The notes under the pieces are model-generated. The model was not told the DNA's origin. It searched no databases and worked only from the letters and a program-made list of their open reading frames with translations. A program made the position numbers and the translations under genes. From a virus: a stretch of 38,342 nt of DNA. Shown here in pieces: positions 20,112-27,526 of this stretch (its first letter is position 1; each line of letters starts with the position of its first letter). The stretch is taken from the IMG/VR virus record IMGVR_UViG_3300010413_000086, positions 1 to 38,342 of that record; one strand, given 5' to 3'.

Positions 20112-21061
20112 TGGCGAATATAAAGGTAACTGATAAACAGGCGCAAGAACTAGTAAAGCGCTTGGAGCGTGTTAACAACAATCTGGATTCAATAGTCCGG
20201 GAAATAGCAACTACAAAAGAAACAACCAATGTCTTTTGGCGCAGAATAAATAGAGATATCAGAAAGTATTACGATGAAGCCCGCGAAATAACATCTTATT
20301 GGGTAGATGAAACCCTGCCGCGATATTATAGAAAATCCATGCAAGTCCAGATAGCGAAACTAAAAGAACGCACTATCAAAATGCCTAATAAAATAGGTTT
20401 CCGGGAATTGGCAAATAAGGATTCTATAAGACAATCAATCCGCTCTTTAGTATCGGAAACTAATGCAACCTTTGCAACAGGATATTTGAGCGGCGAAAGA
20501 AATATGACGCGGTTGACCAGTTTGACGCAACAGGTGAACTTGAGAGAACGTCAGATTGAAAGAGCAATTGCCGATGGTTTTATTGAAAAAGGCAGCGTTC
20601 GGGGGCCGATCAAGAATATACAATCGCAGTTATTGAAAAAATCACTTGACGGAAAATATATAACGATTATCAACAAAAACGGTAAACCAATGCAGTATGG
20701 CATTAAAAGCTATAGCGAATTGGTGGCACGAACAAAACTAATAGAAACTAGTTCTCAAGCGATAGTCGATACAACGGTAAATGCCGGGTTTGATCTTGTG
20801 CAAGTATCTTCACATAATACTACTACGCCGATATGCCAAGAGTTTGAAGGCAAGATATTTTCATTATCTGGAGGTGATAAAGATTTTCCAGCCGCGACAG
20901 ATTTGCCCCCCTATCATCCAAATTGTAAACATAGTCTGACAACAGTTATCAAAGAAGGCCTTGAAGCGCAAGGCACATTAGAAAAATATGTCGATTTTTC
21001 ACGCGGTGAAACAGAAGTGCATCCGACGCGGACGGCGCATATTCCTGTGTCGCAGAGGTAG
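20111..21061 (+). CDS. Minor head protein (Mu F / minor capsid 2-like)
   Basis: The 316-residue product has a helical N-terminal two thirds. It ends with TTPICQEFEGKIFSLSGG, then DLPPYHPNCKHSLTTVI, the C-x-x-x-G-K-x-F and PPYHPNCKH element of phage Mu gpF / minor capsid protein 2 families. These are internal or portal-proximal head morphogenesis proteins. It marks the end of the head block before the carbohydrate cassette. Length is normal. Confidence 0.85.
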   Translation: MANIKVTDKQAQELVKRLERVNNNLDSIVREIATTKETTNVFWRRINRDIRKYYDEAREITSYWVDETLPRYYRKSMQVQIAKLKERTIKMPNKIGFRELANKDSIRQSIRSLVSETNATFATGYLSGERNMTRLTSLTQQVNLRERQIERAIADGFIEKGSVRGPIKNIQSQLLKKSLDGKYITIINKNGKPMQYGIKSYSELVARTKLIETSSQAIVDTTVNAGFDLVQVSSHNTTTPICQEFEGKIFSLSGGDKDFPAATDLPPYHPNCKHSLTTVIKEGLEAQGTLEKYVDFSRGETEVHPTRTAHIPVSQR

Positions 21062-21063
21062 AA

Positions 21064-21963
21064 ATGGGAGCTATACAGTTACGTGATTTTAAAAGGAATT
21101 ATGAAAAAACAATCAAGAAATTCAAAAAGCAGAATGTTATACAAATAAGGGATTTGAATATGTTAGAAGATGACACCTGGGGCTGGTTTGTCAGAATGGG
21201 ATTTATTGATAGTAACGTTATGCCAATATTAGACTATAAACACATTAATGGGGCTTTGGCAAATAAGCCGATAGCCGTAATAGGGTCGGGATATTCAGGG
21301 CGCGAGATCGAATGGAAAAACCTAAAGAACATATATACCATCGGTATCAATCATATCATCGAGCTATATCATGATCTTGACTATCTTATTTTTCAAGATC
21401 ATAGGTTTTTGCGTAAAAACAAATATCCTTTAGGTCAGTTTAAAGGATTGATATTTGTCGCCACAAGCAACCCGGCTGCCAAGAGGTATGGAATAAAGAA
21501 CATCCGGCCATTTATACCAATAAGCATGAACGCCGAAGTATCGGAGCGGATAGAAAAAGGATTGTATGCAAGAAAAAGTACCGGCCTTTGCGCCTTGAAT
21601 CTTGCCTTGATACTGGGAGGCAACCCTATATACATGATAGGCTTGGACAATCCTAAAGACTGGGAAAAGCAGTTTCCGAATTACAAAGGCGGAATACATA
21701 TTCATCCTAATTATTCTGGAAGCGTTAATACTAAAAAAGCCGCCGATGGATACGTCCCGGTATTACAATATTTCAAGAAGTTTATACGATACAAAAAGCG
21801 GATTGTTAATGTGTGTGAGAATGGTATCATGGACTGGTTTAAACAGATATCAGTTGACCAATTTAATAAAATCATATCAAAGAATATAAAAAATAATGTA
21901 AAGACAGATGACGAAAAGCGACAGGAAAATAAAGAGCAAAGAACGGTAGCAATAAACAGGTAG
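21064..21963 (+). CDS. DUF115 / GT42-like glycosyltransferase candidate
   Basis: The 299-residue product has IAVIGSGYSGREIEWKNLKN (about residues 71-90) followed by TIGINHIIEL and a DYLIFQDHRF strand. Near the middle it has STGLCALNLALILGGNPIYM and then IGLDN. The two halves resemble the CMP-sugar-binding core of GT42 sialyltransferases (AGNGPSLK...N, then SG-x-x-A-x-A-x-x-G-x-x-x-I-x-x-x-GID) and DUF115 proteins. The predicted role is transfer of a nonulosonic acid from its CMP form; the acceptor is unknown. It opens the carbohydrate cassette and follows the minor head gene by two bases. The family call is by pattern; the substrate is inferred from neighbours. Confidence 0.6.
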   Translation: MGAIQLRDFKRNYEKTIKKFKKQNVIQIRDLNMLEDDTWGWFVRMGFIDSNVMPILDYKHINGALANKPIAVIGSGYSGREIEWKNLKNIYTIGINHIIELYHDLDYLIFQDHRFLRKNKYPLGQFKGLIFVATSNPAAKRYGIKNIRPFIPISMNAEVSERIEKGLYARKSTGLCALNLALILGGNPIYMIGLDNPKDWEKQFPNYKGGIHIHPNYSGSVNTKKAADGYVPVLQYFKKFIRYKKRIVNVCENGIMDWFKQISVDQFNKIISKNIKNNVKTDDEKRQENKEQRTVAINR

Positions 21964-21972
21964 GAGGAGATT

Positions 21973-22344
21973 ATGGAAATAAAAGTTAATCTGTGCAAAG
22001 AGATTGTATTAAAAAACCCTAGCGAAAAGGAATTTGAATATCATCTAAAACATTACGATTTATTTATTGTTCTATCTGGAAGTATGAAAATATTGATAGG
22101 TGGTCAAATAGTAACAGAAAAAATAGGCGGAGCATATCGTATTTTAGGAATAAATAAAGAAGAAGAATTAAAAAATTATAATAACGAAAAAGATTTCGGA
22201 ATGGTAAAAGAAACATTTTTTGAAGAAATAATATTGAAAGAAAATGAAAATATTTTAATACCGCCAGGAGTGTTACATAAACCAAGCCTGAAATATGATT
22301 GCCCTAAATGTACTTTTTATGTAGTTAAAATAGCCAAGGAGTAG
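21973..22344 (+). CDS. YhcH/NanQ-like sialic acid anomerase
   Basis: The 123-residue product lines up with YhcH/YjgK/YiaL cupins. EYHLKHYDLFIVLSGSMKIL matches the E-x-H-x-x-YID-x-x-x-x-x-x-G-E-x-I element. NNEKDFGMVKE and IILKENENILIPPGVLHKPS match the later D and F-P-x-x-x-H-x-P elements, and it ends in YVVKIAK. In E. coli YhcH (NanQ) interconverts sialic acid anomers. H-x-P and the early H-x-x-x-D residues could hold the metal. GGAGGAG gives a strong ribosome binding site. It is more AT-rich than the head genes. A role in supplying the correct anomer to the neighbouring pathway is inferred. Confidence 0.7.
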   Translation: MEIKVNLCKEIVLKNPSEKEFEYHLKHYDLFIVLSGSMKILIGGQIVTEKIGGAYRILGINKEEELKNYNNEKDFGMVKETFFEEIILKENENILIPPGVLHKPSLKYDCPKCTFYVVKIAKE

Positions 22345-22348
22345 AATA

Positions 22349-23263
22349 ATGACTATATGTCATGTAATCAGCATGCCAGACATGGAACAGATGGGCGCTA
22401 TTACTCGCCATATTTATGATGAATGTGAAGGTTGGCATATATGGTGCAATGTTTGGGAGAAGCCGCCAGCCGCAGATATTTATATATTGCATTGCTTTAA
22501 GAATCAAAAGCATTTTCCATCATTTATCATGTGGCAGAAGCCAAATAAATCAAAAGTCATATCGGTTATACATTCATCGGAACCTTGTATGCCAGCGCAA
22601 TGTAGCGACGTTGTCGTGACTATCACAAAAGCATGGCAACAGAGGATGAAATGGCTTTATAACATAGATTCGTTAATGATATATGGCGGAATAAATGTAG
22701 ATAAGTACGCAGGCGCGCAAATAGATTATACTAAAAAAGTATTCGGCAAAATAACGCGCCCCGAACCGGGAAAATATCATAAATGCTGGAATCAAATAGT
22801 AACCAATATGATAGAACAGCATGGAGCGACTTGTCGAATAGTAAGTAACGGGTATCAACGAATAAACCATTTAGAACACGATAATATGGTATGGGTTGAA
22901 GGCTTAAAGATAAATGACGATGAAATGAGAATCAAAGAGCTTGAGAAATTGAGCGTATATACAGAATGCCATGATGACGGCGGCAATGCGTTTATTGATA
23001 CTTTTTGCGTGGCTGTTTTAGAAGCTATGGCGGCGGGATTGCCGGTTATAATCTATAAAGGTTTACAAGAAGCTATGGCGGAAGTAATAGGAGATGCAGG
23101 AATAGTATGTGAGAATATAGAGGATTATGAAAGGCATTTAGAATGGATATTGCAAGATGAAGTATCTAAAAGGAAATACGGTCTCGCATCTTTGGAGCGG
23201 GCGCAATATTTCCATAAAGATAAAATGATAAAGGAATGGAATAGACTTTTACAAGGAGTGTAG
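22349..23263 (+). CDS. GT-B (family 4-like) glycosyltransferase
   Basis: The 304-residue product has a C-terminal GT4 signature: VEGLKINDDEMRIKELEKLS, then CVAVLEAMAAGLPVIIYKGL, then EVIGDAGIVCEN, including the E-x7-E-type EAMAAGLPVI nucleotide-sugar loop. The N-terminal Rossmann half has DIYILHCFKN and VISVIHSSEP. These enzymes transfer a sugar from a nucleotide-sugar donor with retention. Donor and acceptor are unknown. A good AAGGAG binding site precedes the ATG. It probably builds or extends the glycan acted on by neighbouring genes. Confidence 0.85.
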   Translation: MTICHVISMPDMEQMGAITRHIYDECEGWHIWCNVWEKPPAADIYILHCFKNQKHFPSFIMWQKPNKSKVISVIHSSEPCMPAQCSDVVVTITKAWQQRMKWLYNIDSLMIYGGINVDKYAGAQIDYTKKVFGKITRPEPGKYHKCWNQIVTNMIEQHGATCRIVSNGYQRINHLEHDNMVWVEGLKINDDEMRIKELEKLSVYTECHDDGGNAFIDTFCVAVLEAMAAGLPVIIYKGLQEAMAEVIGDAGIVCENIEDYERHLEWILQDEVSKRKYGLASLERAQYFHKDKMIKEWNRLLQGV

Positions 23264-23264
23264 A

Positions 23265-23411
23265 ATGAAAAACTGGATTGGCACATTAAGAGTTAAAGTC
23301 AAAGTTGAAATGTCATTATGGGATGCTATTAAGTTAAGAATAGCTGGTATGGATAAGCCGTTTAAGAAAAAAATAACTATTGATGAACTGATAAAAGAAG
23401 GCAAGTCATGA
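23265..23411 (+). CDS. Hypothetical 48-residue protein
   Basis: This short frame starts six bases after AAGGAG (23253-23258) and overlaps the next gene by four bases (ATGA), so it is well embedded in the operon. The product (MKNWIGTLRVKVKVEMSLWD, then a basic MDKPFKKKITIDELIKEGKS) is a small basic alpha/beta peptide. No family is recognised. It could be a phage virion or regulatory peptide unrelated to sugars. Confidence 0.6.
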   Translation: MKNWIGTLRVKVKVEMSLWDAIKLRIAGMDKPFKKKITIDELIKEGKS

Positions 23412-23953
23412 AAATAGCCGCTATCAGTTGTGCAAGAATGGCAAGCACCAGGTTCCCTGGGAAATGTCTTGCTTTGTTAAACGGTAAGCCTTTACTACAA
23501 TACACAATAGATTTTGCCAAAGAAATCAATATACCTTTATATATCTGGACAAGAGATATTGAGATAATGGAATATGTGAAAGATAAGTGTCCGATTATTT
23601 ACGAACCTAAACATTTATACGATACTAAAGAAGACACGACACGCGAAAAAATGGCTTTTGCCAATAAGATTATAGACGCTGACTATTTAGTGCTATTGCA
23701 ACCTACGCAACCGATAAGGGGCGTTGTTGAAAAATCAATAATAGATTCAGCGGTTGGGTTATGTCTTGGATATGCTTATAGCGGTGAAAAAGGATATCCA
23801 GATGGTCGGATATATGTCTATTCAAGAGGATATTTTTTTCAAGAAGATTGCGAATATGGATGGCATGTACCAGATTTTGACTATTTCGACATAGACACTA
23901 AAGAAGATTTGGAAAGGTGCGAAAAATGGCTACAAGCACAAGAGTCTGGCTAG
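23408..23953 (+). CDS. NeuA/SpsF-like cytidylyltransferase
   Basis: The 181-residue product begins MKIAAISCARMASTRFPGKC, the AR-x-x-S-x-R-x-PGK nucleotide loop of acylneuraminate/KDO cytidylyltransferases (PF02348). NGKPLLQYTIDFAK and YLVLLQPTQPIRG follow, matching the family's L-QPT-P-R element. It ends with DFDYFDIDTKEDLERCEKW, like family C-termini. The reaction is CTP plus a 2-keto-sugar acid giving a CMP-sugar and pyrophosphate. It is shorter than typical NeuA (about 220-230 residues), so it may be a minimal form or act on another acid. It overlaps the NeuB-like gene. Confidence 0.8.
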   Translation: MKIAAISCARMASTRFPGKCLALLNGKPLLQYTIDFAKEINIPLYIWTRDIEIMEYVKDKCPIIYEPKHLYDTKEDTTREKMAFANKIIDADYLVLLQPTQPIRGVVEKSIIDSAVGLCLGYAYSGEKGYPDGRIYVYSRGYFFQEDCEYGWHVPDFDYFDIDTKEDLERCEKWLQAQESG

Positions 23954-24774
23954 AGTTTGGTTGTAATCATAATGGCATACTCGATAACGCCTATAAAATG
24001 ATAGACGAAGCTGTAAAGCTTGGAGTCTGGGGCATAAAGCTGCAAAAGCGCGATTTAACACAATTAGAATATGGAGCAAAATATATACCGCGTGATGATG
24101 ATAATTCCTTCGGGAAAAACTATTACGAACATCGGGCGGCGCTTGAATTTGATACAAAGCAAATAGAAGAGCTTAAGAACTACGCAGAAAAACAGAAGCT
24201 TGAAGTTGTAGTAACAGCATTTGATATAAACAGCATCCGTGAAATGTTTAAAATAGGAATCAAATATATAAAGATACCGTCTCAATTATTAAGCAATTAC
24301 GAAATAAACAGAGAGCTTGTAAAAACGAAAGAGAAATCGCCATTTTTTAATATTATCTGTAGTACGGGGATGCATACAATAAGTGAAGTCATAGAATGGC
24401 AATATATAAAAGATTTTGACGTTGTTATGTATTGTAAGTCGATATATCCGGCAAAAGCAAATCAAATGAATATGGCGAATTTTAGGTATTTACAAGAGAA
24501 TCTTAAAAACGCCGTTGGTTATTCAAGCCATGACGAAAACGGCTTCGCTATTCCATGTGCTGTAATTCTTGGTGCGCGATATATAGAGCGACATTATACA
24601 TTAAATAAGGCCATGAAGGGGTCAGATCATAGTACGGTCTCAAGTGATTATTTCGAAATGCAAAGGATTATTGAAGAGATAAAATACGCTGAAAAAATAA
24701 TGGGTAATGTCGAACTGACAGAATTGAGGGCAGAAGAGGAAAAACAAATAAAAAGAAGGTATAGGAAAATATAA
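23926..24774 (+). CDS. NeuB-like sialic acid synthase
   Basis: The 282-residue product has the NeuB TIM-barrel signatures in order: VWLEFGCNHNGILDNAYKMI (residues 8-27), WGIKLQKRDL, VVTAFDINSI, YIKIPSQLLSNYEI, IICSTGMHT, VGYSSHDENGFAIPCAVILG, and YIERHYTLNKAMKGSDHSTV. Residues such as the E at the start, N-H-N and the H of IERH match the active site that condenses ManNAc or ManNAc-6-P with phosphoenolpyruvate. The C-terminal SAF (antifreeze-like) domain of about 60 residues, normally present and covering the active site, is absent. ATG 23926 is preferred after AAAGGTG; a GTG at 23917 is in frame. Confidence 0.85.
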   Translation: MATSTRVWLEFGCNHNGILDNAYKMIDEAVKLGVWGIKLQKRDLTQLEYGAKYIPRDDDNSFGKNYYEHRAALEFDTKQIEELKNYAEKQKLEVVVTAFDINSIREMFKIGIKYIKIPSQLLSNYEINRELVKTKEKSPFFNIICSTGMHTISEVIEWQYIKDFDVVMYCKSIYPAKANQMNMANFRYLQENLKNAVGYSSHDENGFAIPCAVILGARYIERHYTLNKAMKGSDHSTVSSDYFEMQRIIEEIKYAEKIMGNVELTELRAEEEKQIKRRYRKI

Positions 24775-25388
24775 TGTTTATGCCGAGACCATTTGATGCA
24801 GATTATAGGCGATACGTAGGGCCGGATAGCAAATATGATATTATAGCCGCCAACCAGTTCATAGCGTTAATAAATAATGGATTAAGAGAATATCATACAA
24901 TTTTAGATATAGGCTGCGGAACTATGAGGGTGGGCCGCCTTTTAATAAACTATTTACTGCCAGAAAGATATTACGGCATAGAACCGAATAAAGAAATATA
25001 TGATTTAGCCTGCAAAAATGAAATCGGGCTTGAAATGGAAGCGTTAAAAAAGTTTGTCGTTTGTCACATAGATGACTTCAATCTAAATCATTTCGGTATT
25101 GTAAGATATGATTATATTCTGGCACATTCTATATTTTCGCATACGTCAAAAAGCCAGTTAGAAAAATGTATTAAATCGGCAAAGACAGTATTGAAAGAAA
25201 AAGGCGTATTCCTTGCTACATATATCGAGGGGCCGGATAATAAAAAAGAAGATTGGTCATATCCAAACGGAATAACATTTCGATATGAGACTATAAAGCA
25301 GATATGTAGATTAAATGGGCTAAAGTGTGATAAGATGGCCTTGAAACATCCTGGAAATCAAACGTGGATAAGGATTGAACATGGCTAA
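24774..25388 (+). CDS. SAM-dependent methyltransferase
   Basis: The 204-residue product has class I motif I (ILDIGCGTMRVGRLLINYLL), YYGIEPN as the acidic strand-2 end, and FDYILAHSIFSH with the downstream LKEKGVFLATYIEG typical of Methyltransf_11-type enzymes. The start overlaps the NeuB stop by one base. It sits between synthase and epimerase genes, so it may O-methylate a sugar of the same pathway, but the substrate is not shown. It overlaps the next gene by eight bases. Confidence 0.82.
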   Translation: MFMPRPFDADYRRYVGPDSKYDIIAANQFIALINNGLREYHTILDIGCGTMRVGRLLINYLLPERYYGIEPNKEIYDLACKNEIGLEMEALKKFVVCHIDDFNLNHFGIVRYDYILAHSIFSHTSKSQLEKCIKSAKTVLKEKGVFLATYIEGPDNKKEDWSYPNGITFRYETIKQICRLNGLKCDKMALKHPGNQTWIRIEHG

Positions 25389-25671
25389 ATATTATGTAGA
25401 TGACATTGTAGAAATAATAACGGCGCAATATAATAATTGGGATGATATTCCAGCATGTGAAAGAGGGTATTTCGAAAATCAAAATACTTATGCGCCAACA
25501 AGAGGACAAAGATTTAGGGTAGTAATGATTGATACTACATATAAAAATGAAATACGATTATATGGAAGTTATAAATTAGGATTGAGTGCAATTACAGAAT
25601 GCGTGATGCTATATAAAAGGCCATTAAAAAATAAAATAAAAGCGTTATTTGATAGAGGTGAATATGCTTGA
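25381..25671 (+). CDS. Hypothetical protein, similar start to a head-tail protein
   Basis: The product is 96 residues. Its opening (KYYVDDIVEIITAQYNNWDD) resembles that of the downstream head-tail gene at 28086 (EDYLTDTIDIITRLYDKWGA): same length, and shared D-I, I-I-T, Y and W positions. The rest does not obviously align. AAGGA is seven bases before the ATG at 25381. It may be a duplicated or decayed piece of a head-tail gene carried in with the cassette, or an unrelated protein. Function is unknown. Confidence 0.55.
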   Translation: MAKYYVDDIVEIITAQYNNWDDIPACERGYFENQNTYAPTRGQRFRVVMIDTTYKNEIRLYGSYKLGLSAITECVMLYKRPLKNKIKALFDRGEYA

Positions 25672-26290
25672 ACGTGGAATTATAGTTTCAATACAAGGAT
25701 ATCATCAAAAGACGATTGAAGAGTTGGCAAAAAATGCTATTAACGCCGGGGCGGTTGCTATTAGAACGGATAAGCCTATCCACTTTTCACCATATGAGAA
25801 AAAAGTACCACTCATAGGATTAAACAAATCTAAAGTAGTAAATCCAGAAATAACGCCATATATAACGCCGGATCTTGAATCAATAATAAGCGTTTCTAAA
25901 TGGGCCGAATATATAGCGATTGATTATCGACAACTAAATCCTAATCTTAAAAAAATAAGTGATTATTGCAAAGAGCAGAAACTAAACATCGTGGCGGATA
26001 TTGGATCATGGAAAGATTTTAACAATATCAAAGAGAATGACTATTATTATACATATATAGCGACATCATTTTCAGTATTTGATATCATGTTTTTTCCAGA
26101 TAAAGAACTGTTAAGCAAAGTATGCAAGATTGAAAAAAATGTAATAGCCGAAGGCAACTATAAAACACGCAAGGATGTAAAAGAGGCTTTGGAGATAGGC
26201 GCTTGTAATGTATGTATCGGAGGCGCAATATCAGACGTTTATAAACTAACAAGGAAATTCACGACGGTTAGCTATGCAGTTCGTAATTGA
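25664..26290 (+). CDS. NanE-like ManNAc-6-phosphate 2-epimerase
   Basis: The 208-residue product follows the NanE TIM-barrel order: GIIVSIQGY (residues 5-13), NAGAVAIRTDKP, VPLIGLNKSKV, ITPYITPDLESI, YIAIDYRQLNP, NIVADIGSW, NVIAEGNYKTRKDVKEALEI and GACNVCIGGAISDVYKLTRK. The K of NKSK, the D of ADIGS and the E of AEG correspond to conserved catalytic positions. NanE interconverts ManNAc-6-P and GlcNAc-6-P. Normally catabolic, here it may run toward ManNAc-6-P to feed the NeuB-like synthase. AGAGGTG precedes the ATG at 25664. It overlaps the HAD gene by 17 bases. Confidence 0.82.
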   Translation: MLERGIIVSIQGYHQKTIEELAKNAINAGAVAIRTDKPIHFSPYEKKVPLIGLNKSKVVNPEITPYITPDLESIISVSKWAEYIAIDYRQLNPNLKKISDYCKEQKLNIVADIGSWKDFNNIKENDYYYTYIATSFSVFDIMFFPDKELLSKVCKIEKNVIAEGNYKTRKDVKEALEIGACNVCIGGAISDVYKLTRKFTTVSYAVRN

Positions 26291-26591
26291 TATTGACGAT
26301 ACCATAATCTATAGCAACGAATCAAAATGTTTTGGATGCGGGCGCAATCTATACGAAATGATAAAAATAGATTGGGTAGAAGTATCAAGAGTAAATAAGC
26401 TATATGACGAAGGGCATACGATCATACTTTATACCGGGCGTGGATGGGATTGTTATGAAAAAACAATAGAACAGTTAAAACTCGCAGATATTAAATATCA
26501 TGAATTAGTTATGGGCAAGCCTTTGGGCATATATGTAGACAAGGATTCAATCAAGACATTAGAGGGTATAAATGATAATCAATCGGAATAA
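26274..26591 (+). CDS. Small HAD-family phosphatase candidate
   Basis: The 105-residue product has HAD motif I (FVIDIDDTII, D6-x-D8-x-T10), motif II (ILYTGRGWD), a lysine motif III (VMGKPLGI) and motif IV-like VDKDS. It lacks a cap domain, like short phage or capsule-locus HAD proteins. In context it is a candidate for removing phosphate from ManNAc-6-P or from the sialic acid 9-phosphate, giving a complete NanE-NeuB-phosphatase route. The substrate is inferred from neighbours. It overlaps the genes on both sides. Confidence 0.75.
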   Translation: MQFVIDIDDTIIYSNESKCFGCGRNLYEMIKIDWVEVSRVNKLYDEGHTIILYTGRGWDCYEKTIEQLKLADIKYHELVMGKPLGIYVDKDSIKTLEGINDNQSE

Positions 26592-26808
26592 ACTATGGAA
26601 AGCTATAGGGTATAGAGTATCTGCTTTTTGTTTGATAACTCTTGTTAGTTATATCTTCACAGGGAAAATAGAAATATCTTTGTTTATAGCTATTAGTGAA
26701 TTCATTATAAAGCTGGTTATGTATTACGCCTATGATGTTTTATGGGACAAAATAGAGCCTATGATAGTTAAAATGTGGGAAAAACTAAAAGGAATATTCA
26801 GGAGGTAA
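26572..26808 (+). CDS. DUF2061-like membrane protein
   Basis: The 78-residue product has two hydrophobic helices (about residues 14-29 and 34-55). It matches DUF2061 layout: KAIGYRVSAFCLITLVSYIF, a TGK turn, then SEFIIKLVMYYAYDVLWDKI. DUF2061 proteins often occur next to sulfate- or sugar-activation genes, and their function is unknown. AGAGGGT precedes the ATG. Here it stands before two sulfotransferase genes, consistent with that association. Confidence 0.7.
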   Translation: MIINRNKLWKAIGYRVSAFCLITLVSYIFTGKIEISLFIAISEFIIKLVMYYAYDVLWDKIEPMIVKMWEKLKGIFRR

Positions 26809-26811
26809 ATA

Positions 26812-27420
26812 ATGCTTTTAATCGCAATGCCAAAATCAGCAAGTACAAGTCTTGCCGCAACTATCGCGCAAATAGCCGGTTTGAAATGTAGCCTTGGTGT
26901 ACCGAGTATGAAGATAGACATACCATGCGAAGGATATGAAGAAATACAACATTATCATAATAATATGTGCGAAAGGTCGCCGTTATTTTTAGGGCAAACG
27001 GTAAACGGCAGAAAGACTATATTCAAAGAGCATATTTTACCGACTGACCGCCATTTAAAAATACTAAAGAAGTTAGGGAAGGTGGTAATATTACTTAGAA
27101 ATCCAGACGAGGTTGCCGATTGCTATAAACGATTGGATGAGGCGCATTTCAAAAAAACGGGAAAGCATATAGATACTGATAAAATATTTAAAGAAATGTG
27201 CGAATTCCATGATAGATGGCAATGGTGGAAATCAACAAATAAAAACGCAATCTTAGTGTATTATGAAGACTTAGTAAAAAACTATCGGGCAACGATGAAA
27301 AAGATATTAAAACATTACGGATTAAGCGGAAAGATCATACCTTTAAAAAAACTAAAATATACAGGCGTTGGAGTCGCAAGAATAAAAGAAGCGGAGAAAG
27401 TCAATAATGAAGATAGCTGA
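26812..27420 (+). CDS. Sulfotransferase-like protein 1
   Basis: The 202-residue product opens MLLIAMPKSASTSLAATIAQ, the P-loop-like PAPS-binding 5'-PSB motif of sulfotransferases (PKSAST). It has a 3'-PB-type VVILLRNPDEVADCYKRLDE and a later ILVYYEDLVKNYRATMKKIL, which matches the family's YEDL element. It would transfer sulfate from PAPS to a hydroxyl, probably on a sugar. No PAPS synthesis gene is seen, so host PAPS would be needed. It is paralogous to the gene at 27526, with a 39-residue membrane peptide between. AGGAGG precedes the ATG. Confidence 0.82.
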   Translation: MLLIAMPKSASTSLAATIAQIAGLKCSLGVPSMKIDIPCEGYEEIQHYHNNMCERSPLFLGQTVNGRKTIFKEHILPTDRHLKILKKLGKVVILLRNPDEVADCYKRLDEAHFKKTGKHIDTDKIFKEMCEFHDRWQWWKSTNKNAILVYYEDLVKNYRATMKKILKHYGLSGKIIPLKKLKYTGVGVARIKEAEKVNNEDS

Positions 27421-27526
27421 AATAATTGTCTTTATTTTATTGGTGATCGTTTTATTGATAGCGGTAATAATAATTGCAATCGCGGCTTTTTATGCGGCGG
27501 CTAATTTAAGTCATGGGGTGCAGTAA
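27407..27526 (+). CDS. 39-residue membrane peptide
   Basis: This tiny frame overlaps the first sulfotransferase end and the second sulfotransferase start (TAATG). The product is nearly all membrane helix (IIVFILLVIVLLIAVIIIAI), with a short tail LSHGVQ. GGAGAAAG lies about seven bases upstream. Such single-helix peptides may anchor or regulate neighbours, or act as holin-like peptides; none is shown. It is too short to place in a family. Confidence 0.55.
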   Translation: MKIAEIIVFILLVIVLLIAVIIIAIAAFYAAANLSHGVQ

